64,000 nucleotides of DNA. Source: UMGS1532 sp045542355 (GTDB taxonomy: Bacteria > Bacillota > Clostridia > Oscillospirales > Acutalibacteraceae). The translations under genes were made by a program, and so were the position numbers. Under the pieces are notes generated by a model that saw only the letters and a program-made list of their open reading frames with translations, did no database searches and had not been told where the DNA came from. The stretch's first letter is position 1, and each line of letters begins with the position of its first letter. The DNA lies in assembly GCA_045542355.1 (NCBI GenBank), contig JAZQKX010000011.1, positions 70,754 to 134,753 on the forward strand, given 5' to 3'. Positions 16,160-25,700 of the stretch are shown piece after piece.

Positions 16160-16189
16160 ATTATAGCATACATTTTGCGCACTTGTCAA
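16160..16189 (-). promoter_or_regulatory. Consensus sigma-A promoter of rpsU
   Basis: Reading leftward, the -35 TTGACA is at 16184-16189, the spacer is 18 nt and the -10 TATAAT is at 16160-16165. Both hexamers are perfect. It starts about 10 nt after the leuS stop codon, giving high expression independent of the upstream operon. Confidence 0.88.
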
Positions 16190-16196
16190 GAGTTAT

Positions 16197-18605
16197 TTAT
16201 TTTGCAACTATGTTAACGAGCTTCTTGGGAACGTAGAGCTCCTTAACGATGGTCTTGCCGTCTATCGCCTCGGCTATTACGGTCTGCTCCTTGGCGAGAG
16301 CGATTGCATCGGCGCTTGAAATATCGGTGGCAACGTTCAGCTTACATTTGATTTTACCGTTTATCTGAACAACAATTTCAACGGTAGCATCTACGCACTT
16401 TGCCTCGTCGTAAGTGGGCCATTTTGTGCCGTTGAGCATACCCTCATAGCCACACTGCTCCCACAGTTCCTCGGTAAGGTGAGGTGCAAAGGGATTAAGC
16501 AGAGTAATGAAGGTTTTAAACTCACCCTTTGTGATACTGCCTCGGTTAGCTATGTCGTTAAGCAATGCCATAAGAGCCGCAATAGCGGTGTTCATTTTAA
16601 GGGTGTCGATATCCTCGGTAACCTTTTTGATTGTTCTGTGGAATGCGGCTTCCAGCTCTTGAGAATATCCGTCACCGTCTACTAAAATATCGGTGAGGGC
16701 GGCAATTCTTTCCAAGAAACGCTTACAGCCCTTGATAGAACTCTGGCTCCAAGGAGCAGATTTTTCAAAGTCACCAATAAACATCCCGTAAAGGCGCATG
16801 GTATCAGCGCCGTAGTTCTCAACGATATCGTCGGGGTTTACAACATTTCCGCGGGATTTAGACATCTTCTCTCCGTTCTCACCCAAAATCATGCCGTGGC
16901 TGGTACGCTTAGCATAGGGCTCCTCGGTGGGAACAACGCCGATATCGTAAAGGAATTTATGCCAGAAACGGCTGTAAAGCAGATGGAGGGTTGTATGCTC
17001 CATACCGCCGTTATACCAGTCAACAGGCAACCAGTAGTTAAGCGCCTCTGCGGATGCCAAAGCATTGCTATTATGGGGGTCGCAATAGCGCAGGAAGTAC
17101 CAGGAAGAACCAGCCCACTGCGGCATGGTATCGGTTTCACGCTGGGCAGGTGCGCCACAACAGGGACAGGTTGTGTTTACCCAATCGGTCATCTTTGAAA
17201 GGGGTGACTCACCTGTTTCGCTGGGCTCATAAGAATCAACCTCAGGCAAAGTCAAAGGTAACTCACTCTCAGGCAACGGCACATAGCCACACTTCTCACA
17301 GTAAACCATAGGAATAGGCTCACCCCAATATCTCTGACGGGAGAATACCCAATCACGAAGCTTAAAGTTCACCTTTTCCTCGCCTATGTTGTTGGCTTTG
17401 AGGAACTCGATCATCTTAACCTTAGCCTCTTCAACAGGGAGACCGTTAAGGAAATCGGAATTGCAGAGAATACCTGTTGCGCAATCGGTAAATGCCTCAG
17501 CCTGAACGTCTTCTCCTCCAGAAACAACCTCGATGATGGGCAGGTCAAACTTCTTGGCGAACTCCCAGTCACGGGTATCGTGGGCAGGAACAGCCATGAT
17601 GGCGCCTGTGCCGTAGGACACAAGAACATAGTCGGAAATGAAGATGGGAATTTCTTTGCCGTTTACGGGATTTATTGCCATAACACCCGAAAGTCTAACA
17701 CCTGTCTTATCCTTAGCAACCTCGGTACGCTCAAAATCAGATTTTCTGGCAGCAGCGGCTTGATAGTCGCGAACCTGGGCCATGTTTTCTATTTTGTCAG
17801 CCCACTTTTCGAGGAGAGGGTGTTCGGGAGAAATTACCATATAGGTTGCACCGAAAAGGGTGTCACAACGGGTGGTGTAAACCTCCAAAGTATCACCTAA
17901 TGTGGTGTTAAACTTAACCTGAGCGCCGGTGGAACGGCCAATCCAGTTTCTCTGCTGAGTCTTAACACGCTCTATGTAGTTCACGGTGTCAAGTCCATCT
18001 AAAAGCTTATCGGCATATTCTGTGATTTTAAGCATCCATTGGCTCTTAACCTTATGAACAACCTCACTTCCGCAACGCTCACAAACGCCGTTTACAACCT
18101 CTTCGTTGGCAAGAACGCATTTACAGGAGGTACACCAGTTAACCGCCATTTCCTTTTTATATGCAAGACCTTTTTTATAAAGCTGAATAAATATCCACTG
18201 AGTCCACTTATAGTAAGCGGGGTCGGTGGTATTGACCTCGCGACTCCAATCAAAGGAGAAGCCAAGGCTTTTCAGCTGTCTTTTGAAGTTTTCCACATTC
18301 TTCTCGGTTACGATTTCGGGATGGATGTGGTTCTTTATTGCGTAGTTCTCGGTGGGAAGACCGAAAGCATCCCAACCCATGGGGTAGAGCACATTATAGC
18401 CCTCAAATCTCTTTTTACGGCTTACAATATCAAGGGCAGTGTAGGAACGGGGATGACCTACATGAAGACCCTGACCCGAAGGGTATGGAAATTCTACAAG
18501 GGCAAAGAACTTAGGCTTGGAATAGTCTGTTCCTGCCTTGAAGGTTTCTTTCTCATCCCATATATCCTGCCATTTTTTCTCTATTGCTTTATAATCGTAT
18601 CTCAT
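16197..18605 (-). CDS. leuS: Leucyl-tRNA synthetase
   Basis: This 802-residue class Ia synthetase charges tRNA-Leu. The HIGH-type motif appears as FPYPSGQGLHVGHPRSY near 40-56. The CP1 editing domain spans roughly 220-410 with TTRCDTLFGATYMV and GTGAIMAVPAHDTRD. A zinc-binding cysteine cluster CTSCKCVLANEEVVNGVCERC lies at about 158-180. The KMSKS motif is GEKMSKSRGNVV, and the anticodon-binding domain follows. The start overlaps the rsfS stop (TAATG). No T-box leader is present, unlike many clostridial synthetase genes. It therefore depends on the upstream operon and is the last gene before the rpsU promoter. Confidence 0.98.
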   Translation of the reverse strand: MRYDYKAIEKKWQDIWDEKETFKAGTDYSKPKFFALVEFPYPSGQGLHVGHPRSYTALDIVSRKKRFEGYNVLYPMGWDAFGLPTENYAIKNHIHPEIVTEKNVENFKRQLKSLGFSFDWSREVNTTDPAYYKWTQWIFIQLYKKGLAYKKEMAVNWCTSCKCVLANEEVVNGVCERCGSEVVHKVKSQWMLKITEYADKLLDGLDTVNYIERVKTQQRNWIGRSTGAQVKFNTTLGDTLEVYTTRCDTLFGATYMVISPEHPLLEKWADKIENMAQVRDYQAAAARKSDFERTEVAKDKTGVRLSGVMAINPVNGKEIPIFISDYVLVSYGTGAIMAVPAHDTRDWEFAKKFDLPIIEVVSGGEDVQAEAFTDCATGILCNSDFLNGLPVEEAKVKMIEFLKANNIGEEKVNFKLRDWVFSRQRYWGEPIPMVYCEKCGYVPLPESELPLTLPEVDSYEPSETGESPLSKMTDWVNTTCPCCGAPAQRETDTMPQWAGSSWYFLRYCDPHNSNALASAEALNYWLPVDWYNGGMEHTTLHLLYSRFWHKFLYDIGVVPTEEPYAKRTSHGMILGENGEKMSKSRGNVVNPDDIVENYGADTMRLYGMFIGDFEKSAPWSQSSIKGCKRFLERIAALTDILVDGDGYSQELEAAFHRTIKKVTEDIDTLKMNTAIAALMALLNDIANRGSITKGEFKTFITLLNPFAPHLTEELWEQCGYEGMLNGTKWPTYDEAKCVDATVEIVVQINGKIKCKLNVATDISSADAIALAKEQTVIAEAIDGKTIVKELYVPKKLVNIVAK

Positions 18606-18985
18606 TAATTGCTACCCTCTTCGCTGTTAGTTAATATATCACTGAGTTCAACATGCTCTCCGTCGTTCCAGATGCGGTCAAGGTTATAAAATTCTCTAGC
18701 ATCCTTGGTGAATACGTGAACTATTATTGCGCCGTAGTCAAGCAACACCCAATTAGTGGCGCGGCCTTCGATATGGAGAGGCTCGATTCCCGCCTTGGAG
18801 AGTTTATCCTCCACCTCTTCCGCAAGGGCGCGGACATGGGTCGAGGAGGTAGCAGATGCCATGAGGAAATACTCAGTTATAACCGTTAAATCCGCCACCT
18901 TAATTGCCGAAAGGTCCAATGCTTTCTTCTCGTTAAGAGCATTTGCGGCTAATTCCAACATCTTTTCTGTTTGCAAAAATATCAC
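18605..18985 (-). CDS. rsfS: Ribosome silencing factor RsfS
   Basis: RsfS binds uL14 on the 50S subunit and prevents subunit joining under starvation. The ~120-residue protein carries the family core ALDLSAIKVADLTVITEYFLMASATSSTHVRALAEEVEDKL and GRATNWVLLDYGAIIVHVFTKDAREFYNLDRIW. The start is uncertain. GTG at 18985 has only a close AGAAAG upstream, TTG at 18976 is better spaced, and the first ATG is at 18961. The longest is shown. It lies between the LCP gene and leuS, following nadD-yqeK, the usual Firmicute order. Confidence 0.93.
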   Translation of the reverse strand: MIFLQTEKMLELAANALNEKKALDLSAIKVADLTVITEYFLMASATSSTHVRALAEEVEDKLSKAGIEPLHIEGRATNWVLLDYGAIIVHVFTKDAREFYNLDRIWNDGEHVELSDILTNSEEGSN

Positions 18986-18994
18986 ACTTTCTAA

Positions 18995-20266
18995 TTAATA
19001 TTCGTCTAAAGTGGAGTCCTCGCCAGTGAGCCAGTTCTCATTCTTAGCGTATCCCGCAAGTTTGTATATTTCGGGACAGGCAACGGAATCCTCAGTGAGC
19101 TCCTCGCCGTACGGATTGAAGTACTCATTAAACACCTTAACATAATCATCTTTATGGATTGAATAATAAGAAACGCCGTTATAATAACATGCCTGACCGG
19201 GCATACCGAATATATGAATATTCTTGGTGTCCAGCTTCATTGCCGCCAGGGCAAAGGCTACGGTCTGGTTTAAGGTGAGATCGGTCTGTATCTGGTTAAA
19301 GCAGCTGTTGGCTATTTTCCAGATTTCACTTTTGCTCATGTTCTGCAATTCTTTAAAAAGTGCCGCATAGAACTTACGCTGTTGCTTAACTCTGCCGATG
19401 TCACTGCCGTCGTAATTTTGGTCTTCAGACTGATTACCCGAACGCTTTCTCATAAAGCCTATAGCATCCTTACCTGAAAGCAGAACCTTACCTGGACCTA
19501 TATTGTAGTATGTGCCGAAGTCCAGCGGATCTTCGATTCGGATGGGATTGGGGAAATTCATTTCCACACCGCCGATGGCGTCCACAACATTGACCGCGCC
19601 CTCGATAGAAAACAGAATATAATGGTCTATCGGAATGCCAAGCTGATTGGAAAGACAACGGCGCAGAGCGTTAATTTTAAGCTCACCCTGCTGGGCGTTT
19701 GGGAAAACCGAATTGATTTTATAAGCATTGAGATATCCAACATAGGTGTCACGTGGAATCTGGAGCATACTAACGGTATCATTTTTATGGTCCATGCAAA
19801 CAACAACTATAACGTCAGTTTGCTTAGAGTCGGTCCAGTCACAACCAACCACGAGGAAATATGTTACATCCTTGCTGTCGCTGATCATCAACTCGCCGAA
19901 CTCGCCAGTTTCCTCCATGCCCTCATCCTCATAACCAATGTCGCCATATTTAGCTCCGCCAAAAAGCAACTTGAGAAGCGGGTTACCTGTAAGAGAGCTA
20001 TCGGCACTTGCAAGAAACCAGCCCATAACGGTTGTGAAAATTAAGCTGATTGCAAGGATCACCGAGGTAACAGTATTAATTGTTATTCTCTTAACATCGC
20101 GTTTCTTTTTCCCACTATTGGTAGAATACGAGCTTACAAAATTCACGCCCGAATCTTGGGAATTGCTTGAGATATCAAGAAACTCCTCCTCTGCTGAAGA
20201 TTTTATCTCGTTATCCTGCTGGTCGTCAATAATAAACTCATCTTTATTTTCAAAGTCGAAATTCAT
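18995..20266 (-). CDS. LytR-CpsA-Psr (LCP) family protein
   Basis: LCP enzymes transfer undecaprenyl-linked glycopolymers such as teichoic acids onto peptidoglycan outside the cell. The 423-residue protein has an acidic cytoplasmic N-terminus (1-50), a KKKR stop-transfer signal, one TM helix at about 62-86 and an extracytoplasmic LCP domain. Conserved segments include VVVCMDHKNDTVSMLQIPRDTYVGY (Arg-Asp pair), INSVFPNAQQGE, DHYILFSIEGAVNVVDAIGGVEM and DAIGFMRKRSG. The family was once annotated as transcription regulators, which the topology contradicts. It lies between nadD-yqeK and rsfS, probably cotranscribed. Confidence 0.92.
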   Translation of the reverse strand: MNFDFENKDEFIIDDQQDNEIKSSAEEEFLDISSNSQDSGVNFVSSYSTNSGKKKRDVKRITINTVTSVILAISLIFTTVMGWFLASADSSLTGNPLLKLLFGGAKYGDIGYEDEGMEETGEFGELMISDSKDVTYFLVVGCDWTDSKQTDVIVVVCMDHKNDTVSMLQIPRDTYVGYLNAYKINSVFPNAQQGELKINALRRCLSNQLGIPIDHYILFSIEGAVNVVDAIGGVEMNFPNPIRIEDPLDFGTYYNIGPGKVLLSGKDAIGFMRKRSGNQSEDQNYDGSDIGRVKQQRKFYAALFKELQNMSKSEIWKIANSCFNQIQTDLTLNQTVAFALAAMKLDTKNIHIFGMPGQACYYNGVSYYSIHKDDYVKVFNEYFNPYGEELTEDSVACPEIYKLAGYAKNENWLTGEDSTLDEY

Positions 20267-20294
20267 AATTCATTCCCCTTTTTTTATTTTGCGG

Positions 20295-21458
20295 TTATTT
20301 GAAGTAAAAATTATATGCCGCAAGGGTATCGGGATGTACCGAAACCTTTTTTACTTTCAGATCTTCCACTGTGAACTGCAAAGCAATTTTTAAAGCCTCT
20401 TTTTCACTTATCTCCACGGCACGACGCATATCTTCCACCCCGTCGTACTCTCGGTCCCTTGATGTATAGTCCGCAAGATACAGCACCGTTTCAAGGGGTG
20501 ACATATCTGCACGGGCGGTGGTGTGATAGCGGATGGCTTTTATTATCTCCTTGTCCTCCACGCCTAAAACCTTTCCCACATAGGCACTGCCTATAATCGA
20601 ATGATACAGCTTTGGAGCATGAAGCTCAAGGTCGGTTAACATTATACCAAACTCTTTTGCTAATTTCAACTGTTCATCCGGATTGGTATCTTTTAACACA
20701 TCGTGAAGCAAACCAGCAAGAAAAGCTTTTTCTTTATCGGCTCCGTATCGGTCGGCAAGGCGCACTGCCTCCTCCGCCACACAGAGGGAGTGAAAATATC
20801 TTCTGCTGCTGAGTCTTTTTTTCAGATGCTCTTTATATTCTTCCACAGTCATATCGGATTTTTCCTTATATAAATTATTGTCAGATATATACTTAGCAAT
20901 TTTTTCCGAAACCATATCGGTGATATCACCGTTTTGAGATACTGTTTTTCTCACTTTGGTGGAAGAAAGATTCTCCACCTCCAGCTCGACTATCTCAACA
21001 TTGGCTCCGTCATTACGCAGTTCCTCGACGGCTTTATTGAATTCGTTATAATTCTCCCCTACTCTAAACACAGCCAGAATGTTACAAAGGCTTATAAGCT
21101 CCTCATATTTATACCATGTTTTAAGAGTGACAAGCATGTCGGCGCCGCACAAAAACCAAGGCTTATTTCCGAACTTTTCGCGATAATCCAGCAGGGTCAG
21201 GTAGGTGTAGCTCTTTTCCTTTCGATAAAGCTCTATGTCCCATACCTCAGCTTTTGGATGGCCTTCTGCCAGAAGCTTACACATATTAAGCCTGTGCTCC
21301 GCTGAAGCCAGTGCTCCGCCAACCTTATGAACAGGTTGCTTTGTGGGTACTAATAAAAGTCTTTCCACATCCTCACGGCGACAGATTTCCCGCGTCATGG
21401 TTTCATGGCCAAGATGGGGCGGATTGAAAGTTCCGCCAAAAATAACGGTTTTTTTCAT
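20295..21458 (-). CDS. Fused NadD adenylyltransferase and YqeK HD hydrolase
   Basis: This single 387-residue frame joins two enzymes that are separate neighbours in Bacillus. Residues 1 to about 195 are nicotinate-nucleotide adenylyltransferase (NadD), which makes NaAD for NAD synthesis. Its motifs are GGTFNPPHLGHETM, LLVPTKQPVHK and LSSTKVRKTV. Residues about 205-387 are YqeK, an HD-domain hydrolase of diadenosine tetraphosphate, with HSLCVAEEAVRLADRYG, LAGLLHDVLKDT (HD pair) and IRYHTTARADMSPLETVLYLADY. No stop or frameshift separates the two. The start lies 2 nt after yhbY with no clear ribosome binding site, so translation is probably coupled. Confidence 0.93.
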   Translation of the reverse strand: MKKTVIFGGTFNPPHLGHETMTREICRREDVERLLLVPTKQPVHKVGGALASAEHRLNMCKLLAEGHPKAEVWDIELYRKEKSYTYLTLLDYREKFGNKPWFLCGADMLVTLKTWYKYEELISLCNILAVFRVGENYNEFNKAVEELRNDGANVEIVELEVENLSSTKVRKTVSQNGDITDMVSEKIAKYISDNNLYKEKSDMTVEEYKEHLKKRLSSRRYFHSLCVAEEAVRLADRYGADKEKAFLAGLLHDVLKDTNPDEQLKLAKEFGIMLTDLELHAPKLYHSIIGSAYVGKVLGVEDKEIIKAIRYHTTARADMSPLETVLYLADYTSRDREYDGVEDMRRAVEISEKEALKIALQFTVEDLKVKKVSVHPDTLAAYNFYFK

Positions 21459-21460
21459 GA

Positions 21461-21760
21461 TTACTTAACTAATTTGATTTTTCGGTTTTCAGGCTTTGAA
21501 GCCTTACGGTAAAGAATAAACCTATAACCGATTACCTGCACCACGTCGGCTCCCACCTTTTCGGCAACCGCATCGGCGGTCTCACGGGAGGTGGTTGGAG
21601 AGGTTTCAAGAACGCGGCATTTTATCAGTTCACGCACCTCTAACGCCTCGTCTATGTGCTTTATAGTCATGTCGTTTATTCCGTCTTTTCCAACCTGCAG
21701 AATGGGCTCCATTGAGTTTGCCATACCGCGAAGCTGGGCTCTTTGCTTTGAGGTCAACAT
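21461..21760 (-). CDS. yhbY: YhbY/CRM-domain RNA-binding protein
   Basis: This 99-residue CRM-domain protein binds the 50S precursor and assists assembly. MLTSKQRAQLRGMANSMEPI, followed by LQVGKDGINDMTIKHIDEAL and a basic C-terminus, is typical of YhbY. The start was moved to ATG 21760, which has AAGGAG about 7 nt upstream and begins exactly at the family N-terminus. The longer frame up to 21808 would include ftsY-overlapping sequence and the ribosome binding site itself. It lies 19 nt after ftsY and 2 nt before nadD-yqeK. Confidence 0.92.
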   Translation of the reverse strand: MLTSKQRAQLRGMANSMEPILQVGKDGINDMTIKHIDEALEVRELIKCRVLETSPTTSRETADAVAEKVGADVVQVIGYRFILYRKASKPENRKIKLVK

Positions 21761-21779
21761 ATATTTTCTCCTTAAATTT

Positions 21780-22691
21780 TTATTCGGTTTCAAAAAGCGA
21801 ACGGGCAAAGGATTTTACATCGAAAAGCTGTAAATCATCGATACCCTCTCCCACTCCCACAAATTTAACGGGGATTTTTAACTCATCGTGAATAGCCAGT
21901 ACAATACCGCCTCTGGCTGTACCATCAAGCTTAGTTAACACAATACCTGTGATGTCTGCAGCATTCTTAAACTCCCTTGCCTGATTAACCGCATTCTGCC
22001 CTGTTGCGGCATCTAAGACTAAAAGATTTTCTACCGAGGCGTCGGGCAATTCACGCTTTATAACACGGGAAATTTTTGCCAACTCATCCATGAGATTCTT
22101 TTTGTTATGGAGTCTGCCTGCGGTGTCGCAAATAACCACGTCGGCTCCACGGGCTTTTGCGGCGGCAATGGTATCAAAAACAACAGAGGCAGGGTCACTG
22201 CCCTCTACGCTCTTTACCATTTCAACTCCTGCTCTCTCTGCCCATACCGAAAGCTGGTCAATAGCGGCTGCACGGAAGGTATCTGCGGCACCTAAAATAA
22301 CCTTTTTGCCTTGGGCTTTAAGTTCTGACGCCATTTTACCTATAGTGGTGGTTTTACCCACACCGTTAACACCGATAACAAGAATTACTGACGGAGTGGT
22401 GGTGAGTTGCAAAGGTTCACCCTCTCCCAGAAGTTCTTCAATTATTTCCTGCAGAGCATCATAGATTTCTGCGGGGTCTGTTATTCCCTTTTCCTTAATC
22501 TTTTTTCGCAAGGATTCTATGATATGCTGTGCTGTGGGCATACCCATATCACTCATGATAAGGGATTCCTCCAGCTCCTCGAACAAATCCTCATCTATTT
22601 TGGTGAAGCTGTTGATAATACCTGTTACAGCACTCATAAAAGAATCTCTTGTTTTTTTGAGACCCATATTTATTTTAGAAAATAAACCCAT
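21780..22691 (-). CDS. ftsY: Signal recognition particle receptor FtsY
   Basis: FtsY is the membrane-associated GTPase receptor that docks SRP-ribosome complexes at the Sec translocon. The 303-residue length means only a short N-terminal A region, as usual in Firmicutes. The N domain is helical. The G domain has GVNGVGKTTTIGKMA (P-loop), LGAADTFRAAAIDQL, DVVICDTAGRLHNKKNLMDEL and TKLDGTARGG, and the C-terminal VKFVGVGEGIDDLQLFD. The ribosome binding site is AAGGAG 9-10 nt upstream. It follows smc directly, the conserved rnc-smc-ftsY order. Confidence 0.97.
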   Translation of the reverse strand: MGLFSKINMGLKKTRDSFMSAVTGIINSFTKIDEDLFEELEESLIMSDMGMPTAQHIIESLRKKIKEKGITDPAEIYDALQEIIEELLGEGEPLQLTTTPSVILVIGVNGVGKTTTIGKMASELKAQGKKVILGAADTFRAAAIDQLSVWAERAGVEMVKSVEGSDPASVVFDTIAAAKARGADVVICDTAGRLHNKKNLMDELAKISRVIKRELPDASVENLLVLDAATGQNAVNQAREFKNAADITGIVLTKLDGTARGGIVLAIHDELKIPVKFVGVGEGIDDLQLFDVKSFARSLFETE

Positions 22692-22705
22692 TAAAAGTTT
22701 GCTCC

Positions 22706-25700
22706 TTATTTTATGTTAGTCTGCAATTTCTTTTCAAGCTCTGAAACATTGATTTCCAGAAGCTTTGAAACACCCTTTTCCTGCATTGTTACGCCATAGA
22801 GCATATCAGCAGCTTCCATGGTACCGCGACGGTGGGTAATGCATATAAACTGGGTAGACTCATTCATGCGGTGCATATAATCAGCAACCCTGTCTACATT
22901 AACTTCATCCAGCGCCGACTCAACCTCATCCAGCAGACAGAAGGGCGGAGGCGCAACCATCATTATTGCAAAGTAGATAGAGATTGCAACCAATGCTTTT
23001 TCACCGCCCGAAAGAGGCTCAATCTTTGAAACGGTTTTACCTGGAATACGCACCGAGATATCTATACCGCTTTCAAGCACATTTTCGGGGTCGGAAAGAA
23101 TAAGCTCAGCACTACCTCCGCCGAACAGGTCGGTAAAGGTTTTAGCAAAGTTACGGTTGATTTTCGCAAAGCCCTCAACGAACAGGTCGCGCATGGTGTC
23201 GGTGAGACCCGAAATCAGCTTATAAAGCTCTTTGCGGGATTTCTCCACATCCTCGATCTGCACCTTGTAGTATTCATGGCGCTCACTGACTTCCTTATAT
23301 TCCTCGATTGCGGATACATTAACATCGCCGAGGGCTTTCATTTTGCCCTTGATTTCCGAAAGTTCACGTTTTGCGGCGGCGGGGTCGCGAAGCTGAATAT
23401 CCAGCTCCTCTGCCTGTGTTTTGGTGAGCTCGTATTCGTCAAATAACTTTCTTATTATATCGTCGTATTCATGCATCATGTTTGCGCGACGCTCTTGGAG
23501 ACGGATAAGCTCTCCGTTCAAGCGTTCTCTCTGCTCTGTAAGAGCGCGTTCCTCCGCGCGCATATTAACATTCTGACGCTCGGCTTCATCCTGATTTGCG
23601 CGAAGCTCCTCAGCCGCTTTGATTTCTGCCCTTGCATTTTCACGAAGCTCTGAAATAGCGGTTTTAAGCTCCTCAATTCGGGCATTATAGCCGTCGTTAA
23701 GCTCCAGCATCTGCAAACGCTCTAGCTCCAGCTGTTCCACACGGTAGGCGCGGTCATGCAACGCCTCCTCCATGGATTTTACTATGCGGGAAATGGCCTC
23801 GATATCCTTTTCGGTTTCAACGTTTTGTAGCTTGAGAGCGGTTAAGCGCTCGGATAATGCATCACGGCGTTCAGAAAGACTGCTCCTGCCACCTGATATT
23901 TCGTCGATTTCGCTCTGTATCTTCTGCTTTGAGCTATTCAGCTCCTGAATCACCGTGTCAGAATCGGATATAGACTGCTTGTTGGACTGCTCACGCTGGG
24001 CGCAATCGTCAAGTTCCTTATCTAAATTTTCGATGTTATTCTTATTGGTTGAAATAAGCTCGTCTACACGGCGCATTTCACCTAAAACTCTGATTAAATC
24101 CTCATTGGCGGTTTTGAGCTCGGCTTCAATATTGGCAATGTCGCGGTTAACACCCTCCAAGGAAGATTCAGCATTTTTAAGCTCTGCAGATTTAAACTCC
24201 AACTTTTCGGTTTTCTTAGCTATCTGCTGTTTTAAGGTGTCGATTTCTCCGCCGCGGGAAAGCAGACCTGTGTGCTTCGAAAGGGAGCCGCCTGTCATGG
24301 AGCCACCTGCATTTACAACCTGTCCGTCTAAGGATACAATCTTATATTTATAGTTGAATTTTTTGGCAATAGCTACGGCTGAATCTAAATCCTCCGCCAC
24401 AACTATTCTTCCCAAAAGGGATACAGCTATTTCCTTATATTTAGTGTCGCATTTAATCAAATCGGAAGCAATTCCAACAAACCCTAGACAGCTATCCAGC
24501 TTCGGCTCGTCGATATATCTGCCCTCTATTGAAGAAATAGGCAAGAAAGTGGCTCTGCCCTTATTCTCCTGCTTCAGCATATTGATGGCACGCTTGGCAT
24601 CGCCCTCGTTTTCAACCACTATGTTCTGAGCGGCATTGCCGAGAGCGGTTTCAATGGCAACGGAATAATCCTTATCTACATCAATTAGGCGCACAAAGGG
24701 TCCGTGGATACCGTGAAGACTACCGCCCTTATGGGCTTTCATCACCGCCTTTACGGCGAAGTTAAAGCCCTCCATATTCTTTTCCAGCTCTTCCAGCATG
24801 GCAATACGGCGCTTCAAATCCTCAATATCAAGGTTCAGTTTATCCATCTCGGCTGTTAAATTCTTAACGCTTTCCTCACGAGAGTTTCTGCGCATCTTAT
24901 AGCCGCTGACGGAGTTGTTATATGAGCTTATAGAATCTTCAAGCTCGGCTCTGTCGGACTCTAGCTTTTTAAACTCAGCCTCCTGCTCCGAAAGAACAGA
25001 CTCCAGCTCGGCGCGGTTTTCCTTTACCGTGGCAACACGGGCGGAAATTTCCTCAAGGGCGGTGGAGGCAGAGACGGATTTAACCTGCTCCTCGGTTACC
25101 TTTGCAGAAATATCATTGAGCGAAAGTACAAGTTCTTCTATTCTGTTGGAATAGCCCTCGCTCTCTCTGATGAGTCCGTTCAGCTCCTCGGTAACCTCTG
25201 CAATAAGCTTATTGGTATCATTGAGCTTCTTTTCTCTGCTTTCCAACTTTTCTCTCTCAGATTTAATATTCTCACGAGCATTTACATCCGACTCATTAAG
25301 TCCGTCTATTTCAAAGCGGACACGTTCTATATTCTGATTATTATGAAGAATGGTGTTTTCAACAACGGCGATTTCACCCTCTTTACGGGTGGCTTCTTCC
25401 TCCAACTCCTGAGAACGGCGGCGCTTTTGCTCAATAGCAGAATTAAAGAAAGCATTCTGCTCCAAAAGTTTTTCCTGATTCTCTGCAATTTCCTGCAACT
25501 TTTTATTGGTGCCATCGTATTCATCCTGAGCAACAGTAATCTTACGCTCATGGTTACGGAGAGTATCCTTAGAGCTGTCGAGAGCGTTGAGCCAAAGACC
25601 TATTTCAAGTTCTTTTTTCTCTTCTCTATATTTAAGATATTTTTCCGCCTTTTCGCTCTGATGCTTCAGAGGACCTATTCTGCTTTGAAGCTCGGCAAAA

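Noticed and set aside
18606..18700. T-box leader for leuS
   Set aside because: leuS overlaps the rsfS stop codon, leaving no room for a leader.
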